From Paenibacillus oenotherae (lineage in GTDB: Bacteria; Bacillota; Bacilli; Paenibacillales; Paenibacillaceae), in the NCBI RefSeq assembly GCF_019443105.1, contig NZ_JAHZIJ010000020.1, forward strand, positions 32,490-96,489: a DNA stretch of 64,000 bases, written 5' to 3'. Numbering within the stretch: position 1 is the stretch's first letter; each line of letters opens with the position of its first letter. A program made the position numbers and the translations under genes. The notes under the pieces were generated by a model. It saw nothing but the letters and a program-made list of their open reading frames with translations, was not told the origin of the DNA and did no database searches. This document shows, piece after piece, positions 55,102 through 63,313 of the stretch.

Positions 55102-55747
55102 ACTGCAGCAGCCCCTTCTTCACCGCATATTTGATCAATTCGGGCCTTGATTTCAGCCCCAGCTTCTCCATTACATTGCTCTTATGCGTCTCTACCGTCT
55201 TCACGCTAATAATAAGCTGCTCCGCGATCTCCTTGTTGGCGTAGCCTTTGGCCGTCAGGGACAGCACTTCCTTCTCCCGCTCCGAGAGAGATTCATAGAT
55301 ATCTCCGCTCTCTCCACGCCGCATCCGCTCCATATACTCGTTCATGAGCCGTTTAGTCGCAGTCGGGTAGAGATAGGCATTGCCCTCCGATACAGAACGA
55401 ATGGCGGATAGAAGCTCCTCATGCGGCGCACTCTTAAGCACGTAGCCTGAGGCTCCGGCATGAATCGCGCGGAACAGATATTCATCATCGTCATGCATCG
55501 TCAAAATAAGGACAGCCGTATTCGGAAACTCGCTATTCAGCTCCGCAGCGGCAGTGAGACCGTCCTTGCCATGGGGCATGCTTAAATCCATTAATACAAC
55601 ATCCGGATTCAGCTCCCGCACCAGCCGGATGCCCTCATCACCATCCGCCGCTTCCCCGATCACTTCAATATCTGCCTTGCCGCTAAGAAGCAGCCGCATT
55701 CCTGACCGCACCATAGCGTGGTCATCTACAATGATGATCTTGATCAT
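55094..55747 (-). CDS. NarL/FixJ-family response regulator (NreC-like)
   Basis: About 217 residues from the ATG at 55747 after GGAGG. The receiver domain has VDDHAMVRSG, phospho-Asp in VVLMDLSMP and Lys in YVLKSAP. The C-terminal LuxR HTH is LSEREKEVLSLTAKGYANKEIAEQLIISVKTVETHKSNVMEKL. Nre-type regulators activate nitrate and nitrite reduction genes; the targets here are unknown. Confidence 0.9.
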   Translation of the reverse strand: MIKIIIVDDHAMVRSGMRLLLSGKADIEVIGEAADGDEGIRLVRELNPDVVLMDLSMPHGKDGLTAAAELNSEFPNTAVLILTMHDDDEYLFRAIHAGASGYVLKSAPHEELLSAIRSVSEGNAYLYPTATKRLMNEYMERMRRGESGDIYESLSEREKEVLSLTAKGYANKEIAEQLIISVKTVETHKSNVMEKLGLKSRPELIKYAVKKGLLQFE

Positions 55748-55789
55748 TCGCAACCTCCAGCTACAAGCACAATAATACTGTCTCCGCTA

Positions 55790-56362
55790 TTATAGCAAAC
55801 TTTTCCCGTCGATGCTTCTGTCCGGCTCAATCATCGGGCTGCTGTGATCTATAGTCATTCCGTTCCATGCTGTGCTTAGAACTGCTCTCACTGCAGCACT
55901 TTCGGCACTGCTGAATGGTCGATCCGATCTTCTGCCCAGCAGCAGGATCCCGCCCATTATAGCTGTGCCCGCTCCTGGGAGCGGATAAGCAGCGGCGGTT
56001 ATTAACCGCTCCGCCAGCATGACCGGACAGTCCGGATCGACTCCGCCGCCAGACAGTGAGCCATGCCGCAGAGCTTCTCGCTGATGCGAGTCCCCCTCTG
56101 CCAATACCTCTATATCGTTCCTCGCTGATCGACTGCGATATTCGATTCCCAAGCGAAGAGCCATACCCGCCGGTCCGACACCGGGGGTGATTTTCATTTG
56201 CAGAATTTTACCGTTTCGACTGCCCGCTATTGTGCTCCATTTCATATGGCGGTTCATAGGATTATGCAGTGCCAACGCGGCAAAATCACTGTCCGTCCCC
56301 GTGAGCAGCCCTTCCAGCATCGGCATGAGCCGATCACGGCCGCTCTCATCTGCTGCCCCCAT
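55790..56362 (-). CDS. GAF-domain protein (NreA-like)
   Basis: About 190 residues (ATG 56362 with AAAGGAG at 9 nt). A single GAF-type domain (FAALALHNPMNRHMKWSTIAGSRN, GPAGMALRLG, PLPGAGTAIMGGILLLGRR). Encoded first in the set with a NarL-type regulator and PAS kinase. By analogy with NreA it may bind nitrate and tune the kinase; only the context supports that. Confidence 0.65.
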   Translation of the reverse strand: MGAADESGRDRLMPMLEGLLTGTDSDFAALALHNPMNRHMKWSTIAGSRNGKILQMKITPGVGPAGMALRLGIEYRSRSARNDIEVLAEGDSHQREALRHGSLSGGGVDPDCPVMLAERLITAAAYPLPGAGTAIMGGILLLGRRSDRPFSSAESAAVRAVLSTAWNGMTIDHSSPMIEPDRSIDGKSLL

Positions 56363-56659
56363 GGCCCCCATCTCCTTTCCCTGGCTTTTATCCCGATAGT
56401 ATGTCTACATCATCTATTCTATAGACGAACCCGCAGTTTGTAAGTAAGGGAATACCCTGATTTGCTGTTAAGGGAGCGGTGCGTTCACATCGACGAATCA
56501 TGGATGAAACATGGGGGCATCTGCTGACCGGCTGTGACTTTCCTCACTGCAAGATCGGGGAACTGCCCTGCCAAAGATCAGGTGCTCCCCCGATTACAGC
56601 GGTCCCCGTCTTTCGATATGATGGATATAGAACGATTCGAGCGAAGGTGGCGATCCAGG

Positions 56660-57403
56660 ATGACAAAGATTGAACAGAACATCCAGACAGAACTTGACCA
56701 AGCGGCGCGTCAACATATAGGCACAGCAGGCATATTTTCACCGGAGAATATGGAAAGATTAAAGAGCATCATGTATGCCAAATCAGCCAAAGCAGGCTCG
56801 CACCTGTTCTGGGAGGGCGATTCGGCAGATAAGCTCTATTTTGTTAAGCAAGGCGGGGTTCGCATTACCAAATCGGCTGATAACGGGCGTTCTCTGACCT
56901 TGTATCTGCATCCGCAAGGAGATTTGTTCGGGCAGGTCGATCCGTTCCGTGATTCCGTTCATGGCTTTAATGCAGAAGTGACCGAGGATAGCGAGATCGG
57001 TGTTATTCAACAGAAGGATCTGGAGGTGCTTCTGTGGCAGCATGGAGACTTAGCGGTAGAGTTTATGAAGTGGATGGGCCTGATGCACCGCATGACACAG
57101 ACCAAGTTCCGCGATCTGATGATGTACGGCAAGCCGGGCGCATTATGCTCGCTGCTCATTCGGCTCAGCAATACGTACGGTGTCCAGCAGGACGGGCAGA
57201 TTCATATCAATATGCGGCTTACGAACGCCGAGATGGCTGACATGGTGGGAACGACACGGGAGAGCGTGAACCGGATGCTCAGCGACATGCGCAAGGAGGA
57301 TATTATCGAAATGTACGAAGGGTCGATTATTATTAAAGACCTGGATTACTTGCGCGATATTTGCCACTGCGAGAATTGCCCCAAAGAAATATGCCGCATG
57401 TAG
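56660..57403 (+). CDS. fnr: Fnr-type oxygen-sensing regulator with C-terminal Fe-S cysteines
   Basis: 247 residues from the ATG at 56660, the start that best matches family length (earlier in-frame ATGs at 56534 and 56618 exist). A cNMP-like barrel (GSHLFWEGDSADKLYFVKQGGVRI) precedes a Crp HTH (NAEMADMVGTTRESVNRMLSDM). Four cysteines close the protein in CHCENCPKEIC (235, 237, 240, 245), the site where B. subtilis Fnr holds its 4Fe-4S cluster. The R-E-x-V-x-R helix reads TGTGA. Likely master activator for the class II promoters in this window. Confidence 0.9.
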   Translation: MTKIEQNIQTELDQAARQHIGTAGIFSPENMERLKSIMYAKSAKAGSHLFWEGDSADKLYFVKQGGVRITKSADNGRSLTLYLHPQGDLFGQVDPFRDSVHGFNAEVTEDSEIGVIQQKDLEVLLWQHGDLAVEFMKWMGLMHRMTQTKFRDLMMYGKPGALCSLLIRLSNTYGVQQDGQIHINMRLTNAEMADMVGTTRESVNRMLSDMRKEDIIEMYEGSIIIKDLDYLRDICHCENCPKEICRM

Positions 57404-57414
57404 AAATGAACATT

Positions 57415-57469
57415 AAAGCCGCGCAGGCAGTTGGGATGGTGTCCCGGTTCCTCCTTGCGCGGCTTTTTG
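57415..57469. terminator. Terminator shared by fnr and the second hemerythrin gene
   Basis: AAAGCCGCGC (57415-57424) pairs with GCGCGGCTTTTT (57457-57468) across a partly paired loop. T-runs occur on both strands, so it can stop both convergent transcripts. Confidence 0.75.
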
Positions 57470-57474
57470 CTTCC

Positions 57475-57978
57475 TTAATATCCATAATGATTCGAACGGT
57501 CTACCAGCTCAGCCACCAGTGCCTCTTCCATGCCAAAATGCCCCTGCAGCACCTCAAGCGCCTGATTCAAGTACGAGGCCATCTCATGTGCTTCATAGCT
57601 GCGAACAGGCGCGCGCTCCACCGCATCCACGAATGCCTGAACGAACTGCTCAGCGAGCAGATGCTCCTGCTCAATCAGCGTAAACTGGTTCAACTCCTCG
57701 CCATAATAAGCCGTCATTTGAGGAAACAGCGTTTCCTCCTCCCACTTCGCATGCTGCGCCAACTCCTGTTGAAAAGCAGCGGCCCTGCCTCTAAGCTTGC
57801 GCAGCGTTACGGCATCAATGACTGGCCGGCTCCCAATCCGTCTCGCCATCAAGTATAAGGTTTGCAGCTCAGTGAGCAATGCTTCATGCTCTTCCTTCAA
57901 ATGCTGAACCGGCACTAGCCAATCCTGCTGCGGTTGACCGATATTTACATCATATTGTACCCTGGCTTCCTTCATCAT
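57475..57978 (-). CDS. Hemerythrin-like (HHE) protein, second copy
   Basis: 167 residues. Motifs LKEEHEALLTELQTLY (His, Glu), LAQHAKWEEETLFPQM (His, Glu) and QGHFGMEEALV at the C-terminus parallel the copy at 51.5 kb. It is convergent with fnr and has an FNR-type box 98-113 bp upstream. Probably an O2-, NO- or iron-centre-related helper under anaerobic control. ATG after GGAGGG. Confidence 0.8.
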   Translation of the reverse strand: MMKEARVQYDVNIGQPQQDWLVPVQHLKEEHEALLTELQTLYLMARRIGSRPVIDAVTLRKLRGRAAAFQQELAQHAKWEEETLFPQMTAYYGEELNQFTLIEQEHLLAEQFVQAFVDAVERAPVRSYEAHEMASYLNQALEVLQGHFGMEEALVAELVDRSNHYGY

Positions 57979-58048
57979 GCATCCCTCCGTTACATTCGCT
58001 GATTGCTCTCGTACTGGTGAGGAGATCGCCTTTATGTGGCTTGCTCTA

Positions 58049-58091
58049 ACTATAACGGAGTTCAGTGGGGCGCACTATGATGAAAGTCACA
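58049..58091 (-). promoter_or_regulatory. FNR-type box and -10 of the second hemerythrin gene
   Basis: On the minus strand TGTGACTTTCATCATA (58076-58091) has one mismatch to TGTGA-N6-TCACA. TATAGT (58049-58054) is the -10. The box centre falls at about -41.5. Confidence 0.65.
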
Positions 58092-58107
58092 GGGACGGCA
58101 GAATGAT

Positions 58108-58624
58108 TCAGAAATTTGCCTCCTTTAACAATTGGGGCTCCAGCATCATAACACCCTTGGCTGTAAAAAATCCTTCTTTCCGCAATACAAATTCAGCGCC
58201 ATTCCAATGATAGGTGTAGCGAAAATAACCTAGAGCATGCCCCCGACTATAACCAGGGATCAATTTCACAAGATTAATCTTCGCTCCTCCACCATCGTTT
58301 ATGAGATCAGCTTGCGTAAACCATAATAATGATGTGGCGAACTGTTTATTCAACAAAAATTTTCAAAGTGTTGTCCGTTACAACGGATACCTTGAGCGTC
58401 TCGGAGTCACCATCTTTATTCCAATCGGTGTTCTCTTGCAGCAGCATTAGTTCATCTGTTGCTTCAGGCAGCGTCTTGACCTCAGCATTTTCCACTGATT
58501 GCGAGGTATTGAGATTATGCTCAGCAGTAGTGGGAGAGTGATCCTCCTGTGCTTTCTGAGTTTCGCAGGAACTGGATACCAAACCTAAACATATAGCCAT
58601 CATGATGATTCCCAACTTGTTCAT
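58108..58624 (-). pseudogene. Lipoprotein gene split by a frameshift
   Basis: The N-terminal frame (58624-58346) has a lipoprotein signal ending SSSC, a low-complexity linker and DWNKDGDSETLKV, a Ca-site-like loop, then stops at TDNTLKIFVE. The next frame (to 58108) continues LNKQFATSLLWFTQADLINDGGGAKINLVKLI and ends with a beta-rich tail. Losing one T in the AAAATTTTT run at about 58356-58365 would fuse them into one ~170-residue lipoprotein. True mutation or homopolymer sequencing error. Family not recognised. Confidence 0.65.
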
Positions 58625-58758
58625 TAAAAACCCCCGCTAATGTAATTTCATTATTAAGACGTTCAAATCCGGTTTGTTCTCATTTTTTATCTTCATTATC
58701 AAGCCTGTTCGATTTGCACTTTTTCTGCAGGCTGAAATCCATTCTCGCAACCTCAAAA

Positions 58759-58777
58759 AGAGAGAGCACGAATGCTC
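58759..58777 (-). terminator. Short terminator after the radical SAM gene
   Basis: On the minus strand GAGCA-TTCG-TGCTC is followed by TCTCTTTTTG. It lies about 47 bp past the radical SAM stop codon. Confidence 0.5.
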
Positions 58778-58823
58778 CCCCATTATTGAACCATTAGATC
58801 AAACTGACGATTAATTACTAGCG

Positions 58824-59702
58824 CTACATACTGAACCGCTGCCTGTACCCGCATTTCCGGCACAGCTCCTCGACGACTTCCCTGCGGGAGAATCCGTCAT
58901 ACAGCTTGTTCGCGCGCTCTCCTTCAATAATTTCCGAGAATGGTTTATCGTTGATATTGCCCAGATTAATAACACCCTCGCCATCCAGACAGCAAGGAAC
59001 GACAGTACCGTCTACCAGTATAGCCGCCTGATTGCGAAGCGCATGACAGAAGCCCCTGCCCTCGTCTTCCTTCTCCTTCAAATCCGGCCATTGGAATTCA
59101 TGATCCTGATTCAAATATATGCCGTCCGCAATCTTCAGCCCGCTGCCCCTTACGAATTTCTCTTCAATTCTGTAATCCAGATTGAACTCCTTCTCGATCG
59201 CAGCCAGTATCTCACGATTGCGACTCCGCTCCGCATTTGTCGCATTATCCATCGTAAGATTCCATAGCCTCAGGGAGATCAGCATATTGCTGGTCGCCGC
59301 CGCCTCTTTGGCAAAGGTAAGCACACTGTTAACGTATCCTTCCTTATCTGTAGAGCCCTCATGTCCATCAAAGCTGTGGAGGGAGAAATTCATTTGTCTT
59401 AGCGCCGGCTTATGGAGCAGCTTATGCCTGTTCTTCTCCAGAAGAGTTCCATTCGTCGTTATATTGACCTTGAACCCTTTCTCGTGCGTAATATCCAGCA
59501 GCTGATCAATCTTGGGATGAAGCAGCGGTTCGCCCTTCACATGGTAATAGATGTACTCGGTATGAGGCTTGACCTGATCCAGAATGGCTGTAAAATCCTC
59601 CACTCCGATAAACTTCGCCTGCCGCTTCGTTTGCGGACAGAATGTACATGCCAGATTGCATACGCTCGTAATCTCTATATAGAATTTTTTGAATTTTTTC
59701 AT
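58824..59702 (-). CDS. Radical SAM/SPASM-domain protein
   Basis: 292 residues. The 4Fe-4S motif is CNLACTFC (Cys15, 19, 22). The C-terminal SPASM-like cysteines are seen in FCHALRNQAAILVDGTVVPCCLDGEGVINLGNI and ELCRKCGYRQRF. SPASM enzymes often mature peptides or modify cofactors, but no precursor-peptide gene is visible within 500 bp on either side. The substrate is unknown. Confidence 0.85.
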   Translation of the reverse strand: MKKFKKFYIEITSVCNLACTFCPQTKRQAKFIGVEDFTAILDQVKPHTEYIYYHVKGEPLLHPKIDQLLDITHEKGFKVNITTNGTLLEKNRHKLLHKPALRQMNFSLHSFDGHEGSTDKEGYVNSVLTFAKEAAATSNMLISLRLWNLTMDNATNAERSRNREILAAIEKEFNLDYRIEEKFVRGSGLKIADGIYLNQDHEFQWPDLKEKEDEGRGFCHALRNQAAILVDGTVVPCCLDGEGVINLGNINDKPFSEIIEGERANKLYDGFSRREVVEELCRKCGYRQRFSM

Positions 59703-59794
59703 GTCTGTCCTGCTCCGATTCTATCTGTTGATCTATCTATTATAACATGCTCTACTCGTTCCGAAAGCCATGATTATTGAAATCGCATAGCTGC

Positions 59795-59821
59795 ACTTTT
59801 AGGCGAATGCCGCATACTATA
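59795..59821 (+). promoter_or_regulatory. Sigma-K-type sporulation promoter
   Basis: AC (59795-59796), a 16-bp spacer and CATACTATA (59813-59821) match the sigma-K consensus AC-N16-CATANNNTA exactly. The start would lie about 40-45 nt before the ATG at 59872. Confidence 0.6.
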
Positions 59822-59871
59822 ATTCCATGATGTCAAAAGATCATCCCATACAGGAAAGGGTGCAACCTAGA

Positions 59872-60498
59872 ATGTCCTGCAACTGTCAAGGAACCTATCC
59901 CGTACCGGCACAAGGGCGCTCATTCCAGCTGCCGCAGATCGTACCTGGCATACCTTCTTTGCCGTTGTCTCCTCTGCAGCCGGGAACCATTCCCATGGCT
60001 CCTCTTCAACCAGGCACATTCCCATTATCGACTCCAGGTCAGGGGGCTTTCCCCTTGCCGATGCCTCCGCTTCAGCCCGGAGGATCTCCTCCTCCTCCGT
60101 TCGGAACGGCAATACCGCCACAGCTATCGCAAAGCAACTTAACGAATATTCTCAGTCAGCATCAGCGACCTTTTGGACAACCGCCAGGTGAAATGATCAT
60201 GGTCTACAATTTACTCAAGAGCAATCCCTCCATGCTGCAAATGTTCATCCAGCAGCGTCCGCAGACGCTTCAGCAAGCCGTGCAATTCGCACAGTTCGGG
60301 ACTATGCCTCAACGAGAAGATGATGAGCGGGTATTGCCGGGCTTCTGCTACAATCGATGGGCGCTCGTCTTCACGTTCTCTGATGTGTTCCTCATGTGGC
60401 CGGTTACGAACCTGTTCGGTTTTGTCATCGGATATTGCTTCCCCGCCCTTGCGCCGTGCATTATTCCTGACTTTACAATCGTCTTTGCATTCTGCTGA
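59872..60498 (+). CDS. Pro/Gln-rich protein with hydrophobic Cys-containing tail, probable spore-layer protein
   Basis: About 208 residues from the ATG at 59872 (after AAAGGGTG); an ATG at 59827 lies at the predicted transcript start and is unlikely. It opens MSCNCQGTYPVPAQG, has a ~70-residue Pro-rich region with repeats of PLQPGT, a Gln-rich middle, and a hydrophobic tail with Cys, Trp and Phe (VFLMWPVTNLFGFVIGYCFP). The sigma-K promoter suggests late mother-cell expression, as for coat or crust proteins. No known family recognised. Confidence 0.6.
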   Translation: MSCNCQGTYPVPAQGRSFQLPQIVPGIPSLPLSPLQPGTIPMAPLQPGTFPLSTPGQGAFPLPMPPLQPGGSPPPPFGTAIPPQLSQSNLTNILSQHQRPFGQPPGEMIMVYNLLKSNPSMLQMFIQQRPQTLQQAVQFAQFGTMPQREDDERVLPGFCYNRWALVFTFSDVFLMWPVTNLFGFVIGYCFPALAPCIIPDFTIVFAFC

Positions 60499-60509
60499 TC
60501 ATCTGAGGA

Positions 60510-61055
60510 CAGGAAGCATCTTTGTTGGGGACTTAGTGGGGCAACAGTGCAGCTGATCCTCTTCCAGATAGGAGTAATTCTCTTCACCGCCATAACTGCT
60601 TCGGCAATAACCGTTCCCGGAAGGCTCCCCGGCGTTGCCCTTCACCTCCTCCTTCTCCATGTGTGGTTTGAAGACAGCGTGACGGAGCAAGAAGCCTGCG
60701 AATGTGCATGAATTTCGGTCATATAACGCCATAATGGCAGAATGCCTGCGATCGCGCATGAATTTGAGGACAAATCGGCCGATAAAGGAAAATGAAGGTG
60801 AATGCCTGCACTCTGGCAGGCATTTCACCTTCATCGGGCCAGAAACGAGCAAATAAATGCCGTTTCGCATCTTTCGCCTAGCTCGCATCTCGCTTGTCTT
60901 TTTTCCATACCGCTCGCTCCCCGGCGGCGTTTGAATGACGGATCGTCCTCTGGTGAGGAGTACGTGGGCAGTCCCATGATCGCAGCAGACATTCCACATC
61001 GTACAGTTTCTTAAAGCGGGAGCTGAGATTTCCACAAAGAACTTCTGAACAGCCC
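60510..61055 (+). repeat. Long intergenic repeat copy with module M10
   Basis: Shares GACTTAGTGGGGC, GAAGCCTGCGAATGTGCATG, GTCCTCTGGTGAGGAGTACG and TAAAGCGGGAGCTGAGATTT with the 53.4-kb copy. The right end is GAACAGCCC (61047-61055). The left terminal repeat is missing and a unique ~120-bp stretch (60545-60660) replaces part of it. Cores start at 60695, 60745, 60805 and 60856 (spacing 50, 60, 51). Confidence 0.8.
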
Positions 61056-61067
61056 TTTTATTGCTTC

Positions 61068-63269
61068 TTATTGAATGAGCATGTCTTCTTGCTCTTGCTC
61101 TTGCTCTTCTTCCTTTGCATCCTTCTTGTTGATGATCGAGTTCTTCTTCAGCAGCAGCCACAATTGACTCGCAATAAAGATCGTGGAATAAATACCGAAT
61201 ACAAGACCCAGCGTCATCGCTAACGAGAACAGCTTGATCGATTCACTTCCCAGTACCAGCAGGATCAACGAAGCGACCAGCACGGTAAGACCTGTATTAA
61301 TGGAACGGGACAGCGTTTGCGAGATACTGACATTCACAAGGTGCTCCAATTCCTCGAACGTTTTGATTCTGGCAAAACGTAAATTTTCACGAATACGGTC
61401 GAAGATAACGATCGTATCGTTAATCGAGTAACCGATGATGGTCAGCACAGCTGCCACGAACGGCAGATTGACCTCCAGCCTGAAGATCGAGAACACACTA
61501 ACGACCATGAATGCATCGTGGAAAAGCGCAATAATAGCCGCGAGCGCGAAACGCCATTCGAAACGCAGCATAACGAGCACAATAATGCCCAAGCTCGCAA
61601 TAGCGACCGAAATAATCGCCTTTACACCGAGCTCCTGTGCAATTCCCGGATCGACAGTATTCTCTTCCTCGGATACATTCTCGCCATATTGATCCTTGAA
61701 AATCTTCAGAATGCGGTTGACATCACCCTCATCCGAGCTTAACACCTTCTCAAAGCGAGCTGAAATTCGCGAATTATTATCTCCGCCAATCGTCACTGAA
61801 GCTGGAATCAGGCCGGCTTCGGCAAACAATTGCTCCGCACGCTCCTTCGTAATCGATTGTCCGATGGAGAGGTCAAGATTGGTCCCCGCCTTGAAATCTA
61901 CGCCATAATTAAGGTTGAACACCAGCATCGTTACAATGCCCAGCACCGTAATAACGATGGACAAGGAGAAGAACAGCTTGCGATGCTTCACAAAATCATA
62001 AATCCGATAATAGGATTTCTTCTCTTTATTCGTGTCCGCTAAAGATTCGATATCAGCGGCCTTCACACCCATATATTCCGGCTTGTTGACCATACCGCTT
62101 CTAATCAGCAGATGCATTAAAAATCTGGAGAAACCAACGTTAGTCAGCATACTGAGCAGATTGCTCAGAATAAGCGTCAGCGCAAACCCTTGAATCGCGC
62201 CTGTTCCGATAAAATAAAGCACCGCAGCAGCCACAATTGTTGTAACGTTAGCGTCCATTATAGTACGGAACGAGTTTTTGGAGCCTGCCTTGAGCGAGGA
62301 CAGCAAGCTCTTGCCGCTGCGCATCTCTTCTCTGATGCGCTCCGCAGTTATAATGTTGGCATCAACCGCCATCCCGATCCCGAGAACAAACGCAGCAATA
62401 CCCGGCAAAGTTAACGTGGCATTCATCCAATAGAAGATGAGCAGCAGCGCCCACGAATACACAATTAAGGTGATACAAGCAATGAGCCCAGGAATCCGGT
62501 ATACGAACAGCATGAACAGCAGAATGAACACTGATCCCAGCGCACCAGCCAGCAAAGTCTGTTCCAGTGATTGCTGCCCCAGTGTAGCTCCTACTGACTG
62601 CGTGTACTTCTCCGTGAGCTTCAGCGGAAGTGCGCCAAGATTGATAACATCTGCAAGCTCCTGTGCTTGCTCAATCGTATAGGTGCCAGAAATCGTCGCC
62701 TTGCCATCCGACAGAATGGCTTCTACAATCGGTGACGACAGCACGGTTTCATCCAGGTAGATGGATAGCGGCTGTTGGTATAGCTTTTTCGAAACCGCCT
62801 CCAGCTTCGCTCTTTCTTTTACCTCAATCAGAATCATCGGATTATTGAGCTGGTCATAGGAAACCTTCGCGGCCCCTTCAACAAAGTCGCTCCCGTGCAT
62901 CTCAATCGTGCCATCCGGCCCCCGGAACGTAAGCTCCGCCGGCTTTTTCATGATGTCCCTGACCTTCTCTTGATCAGTTACACCAGCAATTCTTGCCCGG
63001 ATACGATTGTCACCCTCAGGTGTTACTTCAGGCTCTGCCACACCATAAGCGTTCGCTCTCTTCTCCAAACTTTTAGCCGTTTCCCGCAGAGCTTCATTAG
63101 TAATCTGTCCGCCTTCGATTACAGGCTCAGCTTCATACAGAATCTCGAATCCGCCCTTGAGATCAAGGCCAAGCTTAATACCGTCTAGTATAGAAGGTGT
63201 TGTAATCGCAATAATCGTAAATGATAAAATAATTGCTGCAAAAAATGCCGTAATTCTTCTCTTATTCAT
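61068..63269 (-). CDS. secDF: Fused SecDF protein translocase subunit
   Basis: About 733 residues from the ATG at 63269. The SecD half has LDLKGGFEILYE, the P1 periplasmic region with RARIAGVTDQEKVRDIMKKPAELTFRGPDG, and VLGIGMAVDANIITAERIREE. The SecF half has LNYGVDFKAGTNLD and IGYSINDTIVIFDRIRENL. Twelve transmembrane helices overall, the single-chain form of Bacilli. It uses the proton gradient to aid late protein export. A Gln/Glu-rich tail ends the protein. Confidence 0.95.
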   Translation of the reverse strand: MNKRRITAFFAAIILSFTIIAITTPSILDGIKLGLDLKGGFEILYEAEPVIEGGQITNEALRETAKSLEKRANAYGVAEPEVTPEGDNRIRARIAGVTDQEKVRDIMKKPAELTFRGPDGTIEMHGSDFVEGAAKVSYDQLNNPMILIEVKERAKLEAVSKKLYQQPLSIYLDETVLSSPIVEAILSDGKATISGTYTIEQAQELADVINLGALPLKLTEKYTQSVGATLGQQSLEQTLLAGALGSVFILLFMLFVYRIPGLIACITLIVYSWALLLIFYWMNATLTLPGIAAFVLGIGMAVDANIITAERIREEMRSGKSLLSSLKAGSKNSFRTIMDANVTTIVAAAVLYFIGTGAIQGFALTLILSNLLSMLTNVGFSRFLMHLLIRSGMVNKPEYMGVKAADIESLADTNKEKKSYYRIYDFVKHRKLFFSLSIVITVLGIVTMLVFNLNYGVDFKAGTNLDLSIGQSITKERAEQLFAEAGLIPASVTIGGDNNSRISARFEKVLSSDEGDVNRILKIFKDQYGENVSEEENTVDPGIAQELGVKAIISVAIASLGIIVLVMLRFEWRFALAAIIALFHDAFMVVSVFSIFRLEVNLPFVAAVLTIIGYSINDTIVIFDRIRENLRFARIKTFEELEHLVNVSISQTLSRSINTGLTVLVASLILLVLGSESIKLFSLAMTLGLVFGIYSTIFIASQLWLLLKKNSIINKKDAKEEEQEQEQEDMLIQ

Positions 63270-63313
63270 GCATCCTTCTCCTTCATCGTCTAATATCATT
63301 GTCGTTCAAATCT

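Noticed and set aside
56533-56548. FNR-type box TGTGACTTTCCTCACT upstream of fnr
   Set aside because: It matches the consensus with one change, but there is no AT-rich -10 at class II distance and the surrounding sequence is GC-rich. Kept as a weak possibility only.
10342-60871. CRISPR array as explanation of the CCTGC...GCAGG repeats
   Set aside because: The repeated part is only about 10 conserved bases with variable centres. The spacing alternates 51/61 and there are no uniform spacers or cas genes.
2489-60871. Repeat cores as simple transcription terminators or RNA hairpins
   Set aside because: About half of the cores have a mismatch inside the five-base arm and none is followed by a consistent U-tract. 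The fixed inter-core distances are also not explained by termination.
60499-61161. 220-residue minus-strand frame across the repeat at 60.5 kb
   Set aside because: It runs through the intergenic repeat and across the secDF stop, has low-complexity Arg/Cys-rich composition and no homologue pattern. Parallel frames in other repeat copies are broken.
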